Part shown: piece after piece, positions 28,165-35,712 of the stretch
Position numbering within the stretch: position 1 is the stretch's first letter
Layout: every line of letters starts with the position of its first letter
Origin: Duganella radicis
GTDB taxonomy: Bacteria; Pseudomonadota; Gammaproteobacteria; Burkholderiales; Burkholderiaceae_D
Assembly (NCBI RefSeq): GCF_009720825.1
Contig: NZ_WNKY01000046.1
Coordinates: 1 to 48,717, forward strand
Direction of reading: 5' to 3'
Length of the DNA stretch: 48,717 nucleotides
The notes under the pieces: generated by a model
The model's input: the letters and a program-made list of their open reading frames with translations, nothing else
Database searches by the model: none
Told to the model about the DNA's origin: nothing
Translations under genes and position numbers: made by a program

Positions 28165-28770
28165 TTAGTGATGACGATACGCCGCGATTAAACGGTCGAA
28201 AGCGTTCAACATATATTTCTGTGCCGGTTCATCACGCAGGAAACGGCTATCATGAATTAATCCGACAATTAAACTGTAAATCTCGTACACCAACTGGCCC
28301 GGATCGGTTTCAGGCTTTATCTGGCCTAGTTCCATTGCCTGCAAAATCGTTTTACGCAGCGACGCACGCCAGACCTCCACGCCTTTCTGCAAACGATCCC
28401 GTAATGGTCCGCTTTGATCGTCATATTCAAATGCCCCGGCGCTATATAAACAGGAGTTGCGCACGCTCTCATTGCCTACCCGATTTGCCCACGCGTGGAC
28501 CTGGGCAATTAACCGCGGCAAGCCTTTAGGCTGCTGCAAGGATGGCAGGAATATCTCTTCGGCAAATCGGCGGTCGTATTCATCTAATACTGCCGTTTGC
28601 AAAGCCTCCAGCGAACCGACGCGCGAAAATACCCCGCTTTTACTGATCCCGGTGCGCTTGGCCAATTCACCCAAAGACAGCTTGCCGATACCATCCGCCG
28701 CCGCCATATCCAATGCGGCATTAATAATGGTGGCGTAGGTGGCCTCGCTTTTTGCTGTCAACGTATCCAT
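28165..28770 (-). CDS. TetR/AcrR family transcriptional regulator
   Basis: About 201 residues from the ATG at 28770. The N-terminal HTH is ATIINAALDMAAADGIGKLS with GELAKRTGISKSGVFSRVGS. The C-terminal domain (residues 80-190) is helical, with CLYSAGAFEYDD, as in TetR proteins of the AefR/NfxB-like C-terminal group. It is likely a repressor of itself and of the small membrane-protein gene downstream, given two matching palindromes at 28129 and 28780. The start has only a weak ribosome site. Codons are less GC-rich than in neighbours, like the end of the preceding aldehyde dehydrogenase gene. Confidence 0.9.
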   Translation of the reverse strand: MDTLTAKSEATYATIINAALDMAAADGIGKLSLGELAKRTGISKSGVFSRVGSLEALQTAVLDEYDRRFAEEIFLPSLQQPKGLPRLIAQVHAWANRVGNESVRNSCLYSAGAFEYDDQSGPLRDRLQKGVEVWRASLRKTILQAMELGQIKPETDPGQLVYEIYSLIVGLIHDSRFLRDEPAQKYMLNAFDRLIAAYRHH

Positions 28771-28779
28771 GGTATGAAC

Positions 28780-28799
28780 TTTAGCACAGGCGTGCGAAA
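28780..28799. promoter_or_regulatory. Near-palindrome upstream of tetR, probable TetR operator (site 2)
   Basis: TTTAGCACAGGCGTGCGAAA ends 10 bp before the tetR start codon and matches the perfect palindrome at 28129 at 16 of 20 positions. The position suits autorepression. Confidence 0.65.
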
Positions 28800-28814
28800 T
28801 CGCAAGCAAAAAAA

Positions 28815-28838
28815 ACGGCGCGTATTGCTACGCGCCGT
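28815..28838 (-). terminator. Intrinsic terminator of pckG
   Basis: ACGGCGCGTA and TACGCGCCGT form a 10-bp stem with a TTGC loop. On the minus strand it is followed by eight T. It lies 22 bp after the pckG stop. Confidence 0.9.
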
Positions 28839-28859
28839 TCCTGTCTCCTCCCGGCCGGC

Positions 28860-30725
28860 TTATCGTGCCAGGCGCTTCTCGAGGTCGGCTTTCACTGCCT
28901 TCAGTTCTTCAGGCAGGTGGTAGGCCAGCTTGGTGAACAGTTCTTCGTGCAGCTTCAATTCTTCGCGCCATGCATCCTTGTCGATCGAGGTGATGGTTTC
29001 GAATTCCTCCGGCGAGAACGGAATGCCGTCCCACTTCAGATCGCCAAAGCGCGGGGTGGTGCCGAAGATGTTTTCGATGCCGCCGGCTTCGCCTTCGATA
29101 CGCTCCAGCATCCATTTCAGCACGCGCATGTTGTCGCCGAAGCCAGGCCAGACGAAGTGGCCTTGCTCGTCGGTACGGAACCAGTTGACGCAGAAGATCT
29201 TCGGCAGCGCGGCGCCATCGATCTTGCCGACTTTTTCACCCAGGTTCAGCCAGTGCTGGAAGTAGTCGCTCATGTTGTAGCCGATGAACGGCAGCATGGC
29301 GAACGGGTCGCGGCGCACCACGCCCATCTGGCCGGCGGCGGCGGCGGTGGTTTCCGAGCCCATGGTCGCGGCCATGTACACGCCTTCCACCCAGTTGCGC
29401 GCTTCGGTCACCAGCGGCACGGTGGTCGAACGGCGGCCGCCGAAGATGAAGGCCGAGATCGGCACGCCGGCTGGATCGTCCCAGGCCGGGTCGATCACCG
29501 GATTCTGGGTCGCGGCCACGGTGAAGCGGGCGTTCGGGTGGGCGGCCTTGGAGGTCGATTCCGGCGTCCAGTCCTTGCCTTGCCAGTCGATCAGGTGCTG
29601 CGGGGCCGGCTTGCTCAGGCCTTCCCACCACACGTCGCCGTCATCGGTCAGCGCCACGTTGGTGAAGATGGTGTTCTCGCGCAGCGAGGCCATGCAGTTG
29701 TAGTTGGTCTTCTCGTTGGTGCCGGGAGCCACGCCGAAGTAGCCGGCTTCCGGGTTGATGGCGTACAGGCGGCCATCCTTGCCCGGCTTGATCCAGGCGA
29801 TGTCGTCGCCGATGGTGGTGATTTTCCAGCCCTTGAAGCTTTCCGGCGGGATCAGCATGGCGAAGTTGGTCTTGCCGCAAGCCGATGGGAAGGCGGCGGC
29901 CACGTAGTGCTTCTTGCCCTCTGGCGATTCCACGCCCAGGATCAGCATGTGTTCAGCCAGCCAGCCGGTGTTGCCGTCCTGTGCATCCTGGAAGCCCATG
30001 TTGGAAGCGATGCGCAGCGCGAAGCACTTCTTGCCCAGCAGCGCGTTGCCGCCGTAGCCCGAGCCGAAGGACCAGATTTCGCGGGTTTCAGGATAGTGCA
30101 CGATGTATTTGGTGGCGTTGCATGGCCATGCCACGTCTTTCTGGCCGGCTTTCAGCGGCGCGCCCACGGTGTGCACGCATGGCACGAACTCGCCGTCGAT
30201 GCCCAGCACGTCGTAGACGGCTTTGCCCATGCGGGTCATGGTGCGCATATTGACCGCCACGTATGGCGAATCCGAGAGTTCCACGCCGATGTGGGCGATT
30301 GGCGAGCCCAGCGGGCCCATCGAGAACGGCACCACGTACATGGTGCGGCCGACCATGCAGCCGTCGAACAGCGGATGCAGGGTGGCGCGCATTTCGGCCG
30401 GGTCCATCCAGTTGTTGGTCGGGCCGGCCTGCTCCCTGGTGGCCGAGCAGATGAAGGTGCGGTCTTCCACGCGCGCCACGTCGGTCGGGTCCGAGCAGGC
30501 CAGGTAGGAATTAGGGCGTTTTTCCTGGTTCAGCTTTTTCATGGTGCCGGCGGCAACCATTTCGCCGCACAGGCGGTCGTACTCTTCTTGCGAGCCATCG
30601 CACCAGTAGATGCGGTCCGGCTTGGTCAAGGCGGCGATCTCGGCCACCCAATTGATGAGCTTTTGCTGTTTGATGTAAGCTGGGGCGTTCAATGGTGCGA
30701 CGCCACCCATCACAGGTTGGTTCAT
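28860..30725 (-). CDS. pckG: Phosphoenolpyruvate carboxykinase (GTP)
   Basis: 621 residues, the normal length. The kinase-1a P-loop and its conserved Cys appear as FPSACGKTNFAML near residue 280. Further family segments are GGNALLGKKCFALRIASN, the NTP site GGRRSTTVPLV, ARFTVAATQNPV and a C-terminal NWFRTDEQGHFVWPGFGDN. It converts oxaloacetate and GTP to PEP, CO2 and GDP, the entry to gluconeogenesis, in the cytoplasm. GGAGAA is 7 nt upstream of the ATG. It is monocistronic with a strong terminator. Confidence 0.98.
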   Translation of the reverse strand: MNQPVMGGVAPLNAPAYIKQQKLINWVAEIAALTKPDRIYWCDGSQEEYDRLCGEMVAAGTMKKLNQEKRPNSYLACSDPTDVARVEDRTFICSATREQAGPTNNWMDPAEMRATLHPLFDGCMVGRTMYVVPFSMGPLGSPIAHIGVELSDSPYVAVNMRTMTRMGKAVYDVLGIDGEFVPCVHTVGAPLKAGQKDVAWPCNATKYIVHYPETREIWSFGSGYGGNALLGKKCFALRIASNMGFQDAQDGNTGWLAEHMLILGVESPEGKKHYVAAAFPSACGKTNFAMLIPPESFKGWKITTIGDDIAWIKPGKDGRLYAINPEAGYFGVAPGTNEKTNYNCMASLRENTIFTNVALTDDGDVWWEGLSKPAPQHLIDWQGKDWTPESTSKAAHPNARFTVAATQNPVIDPAWDDPAGVPISAFIFGGRRSTTVPLVTEARNWVEGVYMAATMGSETTAAAAGQMGVVRRDPFAMLPFIGYNMSDYFQHWLNLGEKVGKIDGAALPKIFCVNWFRTDEQGHFVWPGFGDNMRVLKWMLERIEGEAGGIENIFGTTPRFGDLKWDGIPFSPEEFETITSIDKDAWREELKLHEELFTKLAYHLPEELKAVKADLEKRLAR

Positions 30726-31009
30726 GGTGCTTCTCCAATGCTAATTAAAATTCTGTGGCGGCAGGATCGTCGTCAGCTTATGGCTTGGCGCTCGGAGCTC
30801 CATTCGAAATGGGTCGGCGGTCATACGGCGGTCGTTGCGCGGCCCGGATCTGGTCGTCGGGCTGTGATTTGTCGGCCGATTGTACACCCCTCAACAGGCG
30901 TTCCATACAAAAATGTAGGAGAATTGGTTGACTGAAGTAGTAGGCTATTTGGCTTATCCTGGAACCTGTTATTTCCCTACGAAATTAATCAGAACATCGC
31001 TTATCTTTC

Positions 31010-32005
31010 ATGAAAATCGCCATTCTCGATGATTATCAAAATACAACTCAGAGCTTGAAATGCTTTGAGTTGTTAGCAAACCACGACGTAAAAGTGTTCA
31101 ACAGCACTACCCGGGGGCTGGGTCAGCTCGCCATCCGGCTGGCGCCTTTCGATGCGCTGGTGCTGATCCGCGAACGTACCGCGTTCAACCGTGCTTTGCT
31201 GTCAAAATTGCCCAACCTGAAATTGATTTCGCAGACCGGCAAGCTGGCCGGCCACGTCGATGTGGCGGCCGCAACCGAGCTGGGCATCGCGATCGCCGAG
31301 GGCGTGGGCTCGCCGACCGCGCCGGCCGAGCTGACCTGGGCGCTGGTCATGGCGGCGGCGCGCAAGATCGTGCCGTATGCCAACAATCTAAAAGAGGGGT
31401 TGTGGCAGACGGCCTCGATCAATCCGCAGTTGAACGGACTGGGCTTTGTGCTCAAGGGCCGCACCCTGGGCATCTGGGGCTATGGCAAGATCGGCCAGAC
31501 GGTGGCCGGCTTCGGCCGCGCCTTTGGCATGCGGGTGATGGTCTGGGGCAGCGAAGCCAGCCGCGCCAGGGCGGTGGCGGACGGCCACACGGCGGCGGCC
31601 TCGCGCGAGGCGTTCTTTGAACAGTCCGATGTGCTCAGCTTGCACCTGCGCCTGAACGACGCCACCCGCGGCATCGTCACGGCCGAGGATCTGGCGCGCA
31701 TGCAGCCGACGGCGCTGTTTGTGAATACCAGCCGGGCGGAACTGGTGCAGACGGATGCGCTGGAGCAGGCGCTGCAACGCGGGCGTCCGGGCTACGCGGC
31801 GCTGGATGTCTTCACTTCCGAGCCGTTGGCGGCCGATTCGCCGCTGTTGAAGATACCCACCGTGCTGGCCACGCCACACCTGGGCTACGTCGAGCAGGAT
31901 AGCTACGAGCTGTATTTCCGCCTCGCTTTCCAGAACGTGCTGGACTTTGCCAACGGCACGCCAGCCAACATCCATAATCCGGACTACGCCACCAAGGCGC
32001 GCTAG
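31010..32005 (+). CDS. D-2-hydroxyacid dehydrogenase family protein
   Basis: 331 residues. The N-terminal substrate domain (MKIAILDDYQNTTQSL) is followed by the NAD-binding fold with GIWGYGKIGQTVAGFG near residue 155. The catalytic set is Arg in NTSRAELV, Glu in TSEPLA and His in TPHLGYVE. This matches phosphoglycerate dehydrogenase-like enzymes, and the DDYQ start is typical of a betaproteobacterial subgroup with no defined substrate. No convincing ribosome site is seen at the ATG. The last 4 bp overlap the end of the convergent gene. Confidence 0.9.
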   Translation: MKIAILDDYQNTTQSLKCFELLANHDVKVFNSTTRGLGQLAIRLAPFDALVLIRERTAFNRALLSKLPNLKLISQTGKLAGHVDVAAATELGIAIAEGVGSPTAPAELTWALVMAAARKIVPYANNLKEGLWQTASINPQLNGLGFVLKGRTLGIWGYGKIGQTVAGFGRAFGMRVMVWGSEASRARAVADGHTAAASREAFFEQSDVLSLHLRLNDATRGIVTAEDLARMQPTALFVNTSRAELVQTDALEQALQRGRPGYAALDVFTSEPLAADSPLLKIPTVLATPHLGYVEQDSYELYFRLAFQNVLDFANGTPANIHNPDYATKAR

Positions 32006-32769
32006 TCGGCCTGTTCCGGCACTTCCGGCAGCCCGGTGAGGTTGATGCGCGGCGCGGGCATGACGTGCACCTTGCTCCACAGCCCGGCCCAGCCGGGCGG
32101 CCAGGCGATGTCCGGGCCGGAATATGGCGGCAAGGTGGCGCGCACAGGAATCACCGGCACCGGCGGCATGTCGGTCAGCGGGCCGCCGTCCGGACGCTGC
32201 ATGTCCAGGCTGTACATATAGCCCGGCAATAAAGCATCGCACACCTGCGCGAACCACGCGGTATGGTCCTCGTCCCGGCCGAGCGCATGGGCCAGCCCCT
32301 GCGGGTCGAACCTGGCCAGCGCGTGGATCAATTCCTCGGTGCTGGCGCCGGGCGAATCGCCCCAGCCCATCACCGGATTACTGTTGTAGTCGGCGCCCGA
32401 GCCATACCAGCCCTCGCGCCACGAGCGCTGCATCCAGTCGCGCGGACCGGTGAACAAATGCCAGCGCCAATGCAGCCCGGACGGCTTGGGCCAGGAATAC
32501 AGGTACAACTTCTGATAACCGGCCTGGTGCAGTTCGCGCACCACCGCCATCAGCCGGGCGTGCGGCATGCGGTCCGGCGGCGCGCGGCGGAACAGGATGG
32601 CCTCGCCGTCGGCGAATTGCACCTCGTCGGTGGACAGGTTCAAATCGAGCGTGCGCGACTCGTTGCCGAAGCGGGCGGAGATCCAGCCGGTCAGCAAATT
32701 GACCGTCGTGATCACGCCATAGCCACGGTGGCGATGGAAAATAACAGTGCCGGGAGCGAGCGCTTTCAT
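32002..32769 (-). CDS. Conserved protein of unknown function with an N-terminal KOW/CarD-like segment
   Basis: 255 residues starting MKALAPGTVIFHRHRGYGVI. The first 60 residues, PGTVIFHRHRGYGVITTVN and FGNESRTLDLN, look like a small SH3-like (KOW/CarD-type) beta barrel. The middle is rich in aromatic residues (LYLYSWPKPSGLHWRWHLF, REGWYGSGADYN) and the end is Pro-rich. I do not recognise the family. It is convergent with the dehydrogenase and divergent from the asparaginase-like gene. Confidence 0.75.
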   Translation of the reverse strand: MKALAPGTVIFHRHRGYGVITTVNLLTGWISARFGNESRTLDLNLSTDEVQFADGEAILFRRAPPDRMPHARLMAVVRELHQAGYQKLYLYSWPKPSGLHWRWHLFTGPRDWMQRSWREGWYGSGADYNSNPVMGWGDSPGASTEELIHALARFDPQGLAHALGRDEDHTAWFAQVCDALLPGYMYSLDMQRPDGGPLTDMPPVPVIPVRATLPPYSGPDIAWPPGWAGLWSKVHVMPAPRINLTGLPEVPEQAD

Positions 32770-32876
32770 AGTCTGCAAACGAACAAAGAAACCAGTGTAG
32801 ACATAGTACGCCGAGTTTTCCAGTGCCGTGTATAGGTTATGATGCACATCATTTTCTATCAGCTTGAGCTTTTATC

Positions 32877-33362
32877 ATGACCCTGCGCATCCTCGCCACC
32901 GGCGGCACTTTCGACAAACACTACAACGAACTGAACGGCGCCCTGGGCTTTGCCGACAGCCACGTGCCGGACCTGCTCAAGCGCTGCCGCCTGACCATCG
33001 CCGTGGCGCTGGAACAGCTGCCGCTGATGGATTCGCTGGACATGGTGGATGCCGACCGCGAACGCATCCTGGCCGCATGCGGCGCGGCCGCTGAAAAAGC
33101 CATCGTCATCATCCACGGCACCGACACCATGCCGCAGACCGCGCAAGTGCTGGGTCCGGCCAACCTGGGCAAAACCATTGTGCTGACCGGCGCCATGATT
33201 CCTTACGAGATCGCCAATTCCGACGCCATGTTCAACCTCGGCTTCGCCGCCGGCGTGGCGCAGACCCTGCCGGCTGGCGTGTACGTGGCCATGAACGGCA
33301 AGATCTTCGCCTGGGACAATGTGCAGAAAAACAAAGCGGCCGGCGTGTTCCAGCCGCTGTAA
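32877..33362 (+). CDS. Short asparaginase-like protein (N-terminal domain only)
   Basis: 161 residues. LATGGTFDK at residue 6 carries the first catalytic Thr and HGTDTMPQTA near residue 80 the second Thr-Asp-Lys region, as in L-asparaginases. Normal type I/II asparaginases are about 330 residues with a second domain; this protein ends after the first (VFQPL). Single-domain proteins of this kind are found across Betaproteobacteria, so it is probably natural rather than truncated. Activity is uncertain. Confidence 0.85.
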   Translation: MTLRILATGGTFDKHYNELNGALGFADSHVPDLLKRCRLTIAVALEQLPLMDSLDMVDADRERILAACGAAAEKAIVIIHGTDTMPQTAQVLGPANLGKTIVLTGAMIPYEIANSDAMFNLGFAAGVAQTLPAGVYVAMNGKIFAWDNVQKNKAAGVFQPL

Positions 33363-33366
33363 TCCG

Positions 33367-35628
33367 CTACTTGCGCGACGGCGTGAACAAATGCTGCGGT
33401 GTTTCCGGCGCATAGATATTCAGCTGCAAGTGGCTGTCCGGTGAGGCGCGCAGCGCATCGGGCCCCGGCGCCGCCAAGCCGGCTTGATACGAGGCCAGCG
33501 CTTGCGCCAGATCGTGCACGCGCGCGCTCATCGCCATGGCCGTCGTGATCGGCGCGCTTTTCGCGGCCGTCAGCGCGGCCAGCTGGGCGCTGCTCAGGCC
33601 CGCCGTTTGCGCCGTGGTAAACACATTGGCCTGATCCGCGCTAAAGGCGCTGAGCTGGGCGGTCGACAACACCTTCAACTGCGCGCTGCCCAGCGCGCGC
33701 AGGTCCGACGTTTCCATCGCCGCCAGATCTTCGTTCTCCAATGCCGCCAGCGTGGTCTTGCTGAGTGCCGCCACCTGCGCATACGTCAGCGCGGCCATCT
33801 GCCCGGTGGTGAGCGCCACCGTTTGCGCGGTGGTCAGCACGCCGACCTGACGTGCCGTCAGCGCCGCGACCTGCTCCGTGGTCAGCGCGGCGACGTTTGC
33901 CGTCGACAGCGCGGCCACCACGCTGGTATTCAACGCCGCCACGTCCTCCGCCTCCAGGCTGGCGACCATGCTGGTGTCGAGCGCGCGGAACTGGTTGCTG
34001 CTCAACGCGGCGGCTTGCGCCACGGTCAGCGCGCGCAGTTGATCGCTGGTCATGGCGCGCATCTGGTCATAGCGCAGTCCTGCCAGCGCCGCCGGTTTCA
34101 AGGCGGCGATTTCATCCGGCCGCATCCGCGCCAGCAGCGCGCTCGATAAGGCGGCGATGTGCTGGCTGCCCAGCCCCGCCGCCTGCGCGGTCGACAGTCC
34201 GAGGATCTGGTCGCTGCGCAGCACGGCAAACTGCTGGGCGCTCAGGCCGGAGATGGCCGCGCCGCCAAGGGCGGCAAAATCTTCCTGTTCCAGCGCGGCG
34301 ATCACCTGGGTGGACAAGGCCGCCACCTGCGACGCGCTCAGGCGCGCGGCCTGATCGCTGGTCAGCGCCACCGCCTGCGCGGCCGTCATGCCGGACAAGG
34401 CGGCCGTGCGCAGTTGCGCGATCTGGCGGGTGCTCAGATAACTGATGTCGTGCGCGGCGCCGCCCAGCGCGGCAAACTGCGCCGAGTTCAGGGCGGCGAT
34501 GAACGCCGCCGGCAAGGCGTCCAGATTCTCGGCCTGGATGGCCGCCAGATTCCGCGTCGACAAGCCGCCCAGCTGGAGCGCGTTCAGGCCCGCGATCTGC
34601 GCGGTGGTCAGCGCGAGAAACTGGTCGCTGCGCAGCGCATTCAGGCTGGACGAGGTCAGCGCGCCGACCTGGCGCGGCGTCAGCGCAGCGATCTTGTCGG
34701 CATCCAGCAAGGCCAGCAGGCGTGTGCCCAGACCGCTGATGGCGCCAAGGCCAAGTGCGGCCAGTTCCCGCGTCTCCAGCGCGGCGAAGGTCTCGGTGGA
34801 CAGCACGTTCAGCTGGCGGCTGGTGAGGCCGCCCAGCGCGGCGCTGCTCAGCGCATGCCAGCGATCCATATCGAGCGCCTGTATCTGCCGCGTGCCCAAG
34901 GCGCCGAGCTGATGGCTGCGCAGCGCCTGCAACTGATCGCTACTCAACGCCAGCACCTGATCCACATTCAACACGCCGATCTGCTGCGAGCTGAGCGCGG
35001 CGACATCCTGCGTTTCGATGGCGGCCAGCTCGGTGTCGCTGAATTGCGCCAGCTGCGCCGTGCCCAGCGCGGCGATCTGGCGCGTGCTGAACGCGGCGAT
35101 CTGATCGGCCCGGAACACATCGCTGCCGGGATCGCGCTTGCTGGTCAGGAACGGCAACTGCGTCACCGTCAGCGCGGCGATCTGGTCGGTGGTGAGTGCG
35201 TGCAGCTGGCTGGCGGTCAACGCGCGCAGCTGCATCTGGCGCAAGGTGGTGAGCTGCTGGGTACGCATCGCGGCCAGCGCCTCGGGCCGGATCGCGCCCA
35301 TGCCCTTGGCGCTGAGCACCAGCGCTTGCGACACGGTCAGGGCGGCAAGCTGACTGGCCGTCAGCGCGGCGGTGAAGCGCGTGGTCTGGGTGGCGACCGT
35401 CAGCTGCGACAAGCCCAGCGCCGCGAAATCGGCATCTTCCAGCGCGCTGACGCTGGCGGCGGACAATGCCGACAATTGCCTGGCGCTCAGCGCATAGGCC
35501 TGGGCCGTGGTCATGGCGGCCACATACTGGGTCGGCAGCGCGGCAAAGTCAGCCGGGGTAAGGCTGGCGATCAGGCGCGTGCCGCCGGCCGCGAATTGCG
35601 CGGTCGTCATAGCAGGATTAAAGCTCAT
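33367..35628 (-). CDS. Octapeptide-repeat protein, smaller paralogue (753 aa)
   Basis: From the ATG at 35628 (AAAGGAAA 6 nt upstream). Almost the whole protein is octads of the form L-[STG]-[STA]-x-Q-[IVL]-x-A, such as LSTAQLSA and LTTEQVAA. Two loop insertions interrupt the phase: TSKRDPGSDVF and GGAAHDISY, 28 octads apart. After the second loop, acidic octads occur at units 7 (EQEDFAAL) and 14 (RPDEIAAL), as in the large neighbour. The array ends near residue 700; the tail contains LAQALASYQAG, shared with the large protein. There is no signal peptide and no calcium domain. It lies 84 bp downstream of the large gene, probably in one operon. Function unknown. Confidence 0.85.
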   Translation of the reverse strand: MSFNPAMTTAQFAAGGTRLIASLTPADFAALPTQYVAAMTTAQAYALSARQLSALSAASVSALEDADFAALGLSQLTVATQTTRFTAALTASQLAALTVSQALVLSAKGMGAIRPEALAAMRTQQLTTLRQMQLRALTASQLHALTTDQIAALTVTQLPFLTSKRDPGSDVFRADQIAAFSTRQIAALGTAQLAQFSDTELAAIETQDVAALSSQQIGVLNVDQVLALSSDQLQALRSHQLGALGTRQIQALDMDRWHALSSAALGGLTSRQLNVLSTETFAALETRELAALGLGAISGLGTRLLALLDADKIAALTPRQVGALTSSSLNALRSDQFLALTTAQIAGLNALQLGGLSTRNLAAIQAENLDALPAAFIAALNSAQFAALGGAAHDISYLSTRQIAQLRTAALSGMTAAQAVALTSDQAARLSASQVAALSTQVIAALEQEDFAALGGAAISGLSAQQFAVLRSDQILGLSTAQAAGLGSQHIAALSSALLARMRPDEIAALKPAALAGLRYDQMRAMTSDQLRALTVAQAAALSSNQFRALDTSMVASLEAEDVAALNTSVVAALSTANVAALTTEQVAALTARQVGVLTTAQTVALTTGQMAALTYAQVAALSKTTLAALENEDLAAMETSDLRALGSAQLKVLSTAQLSAFSADQANVFTTAQTAGLSSAQLAALTAAKSAPITTAMAMSARVHDLAQALASYQAGLAAPGPDALRASPDSHLQLNIYAPETPQHLFTPSRK
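33450..35610 (-). repeat. Octapeptide array of the smaller paralogue
   Basis: About 85 degenerate 8-codon units. The Leu at unit position 1, Gln at 5, aliphatic at 6 and Ala at 8 are strongly kept, while DNA identity between units is moderate, so selection acts on the protein pattern. Confidence 0.85.
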
Positions 35629-35712
35629 GGATTTTCCTTTTTATCGTACGCTGAAATGGACCGGCGGACGAACCCGGCCGCCGCACACGCGGCTAGCCGG
35701 GGGCAAAGGAAA

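Noticed and set aside
32877..33362. Asparaginase-like gene as a pseudogene truncated by the repeat gene.
   Set aside because: Single-domain proteins of this length with both Thr motifs are a recognised type in Betaproteobacteria, and the stop is clean; no second-domain remnant follows.
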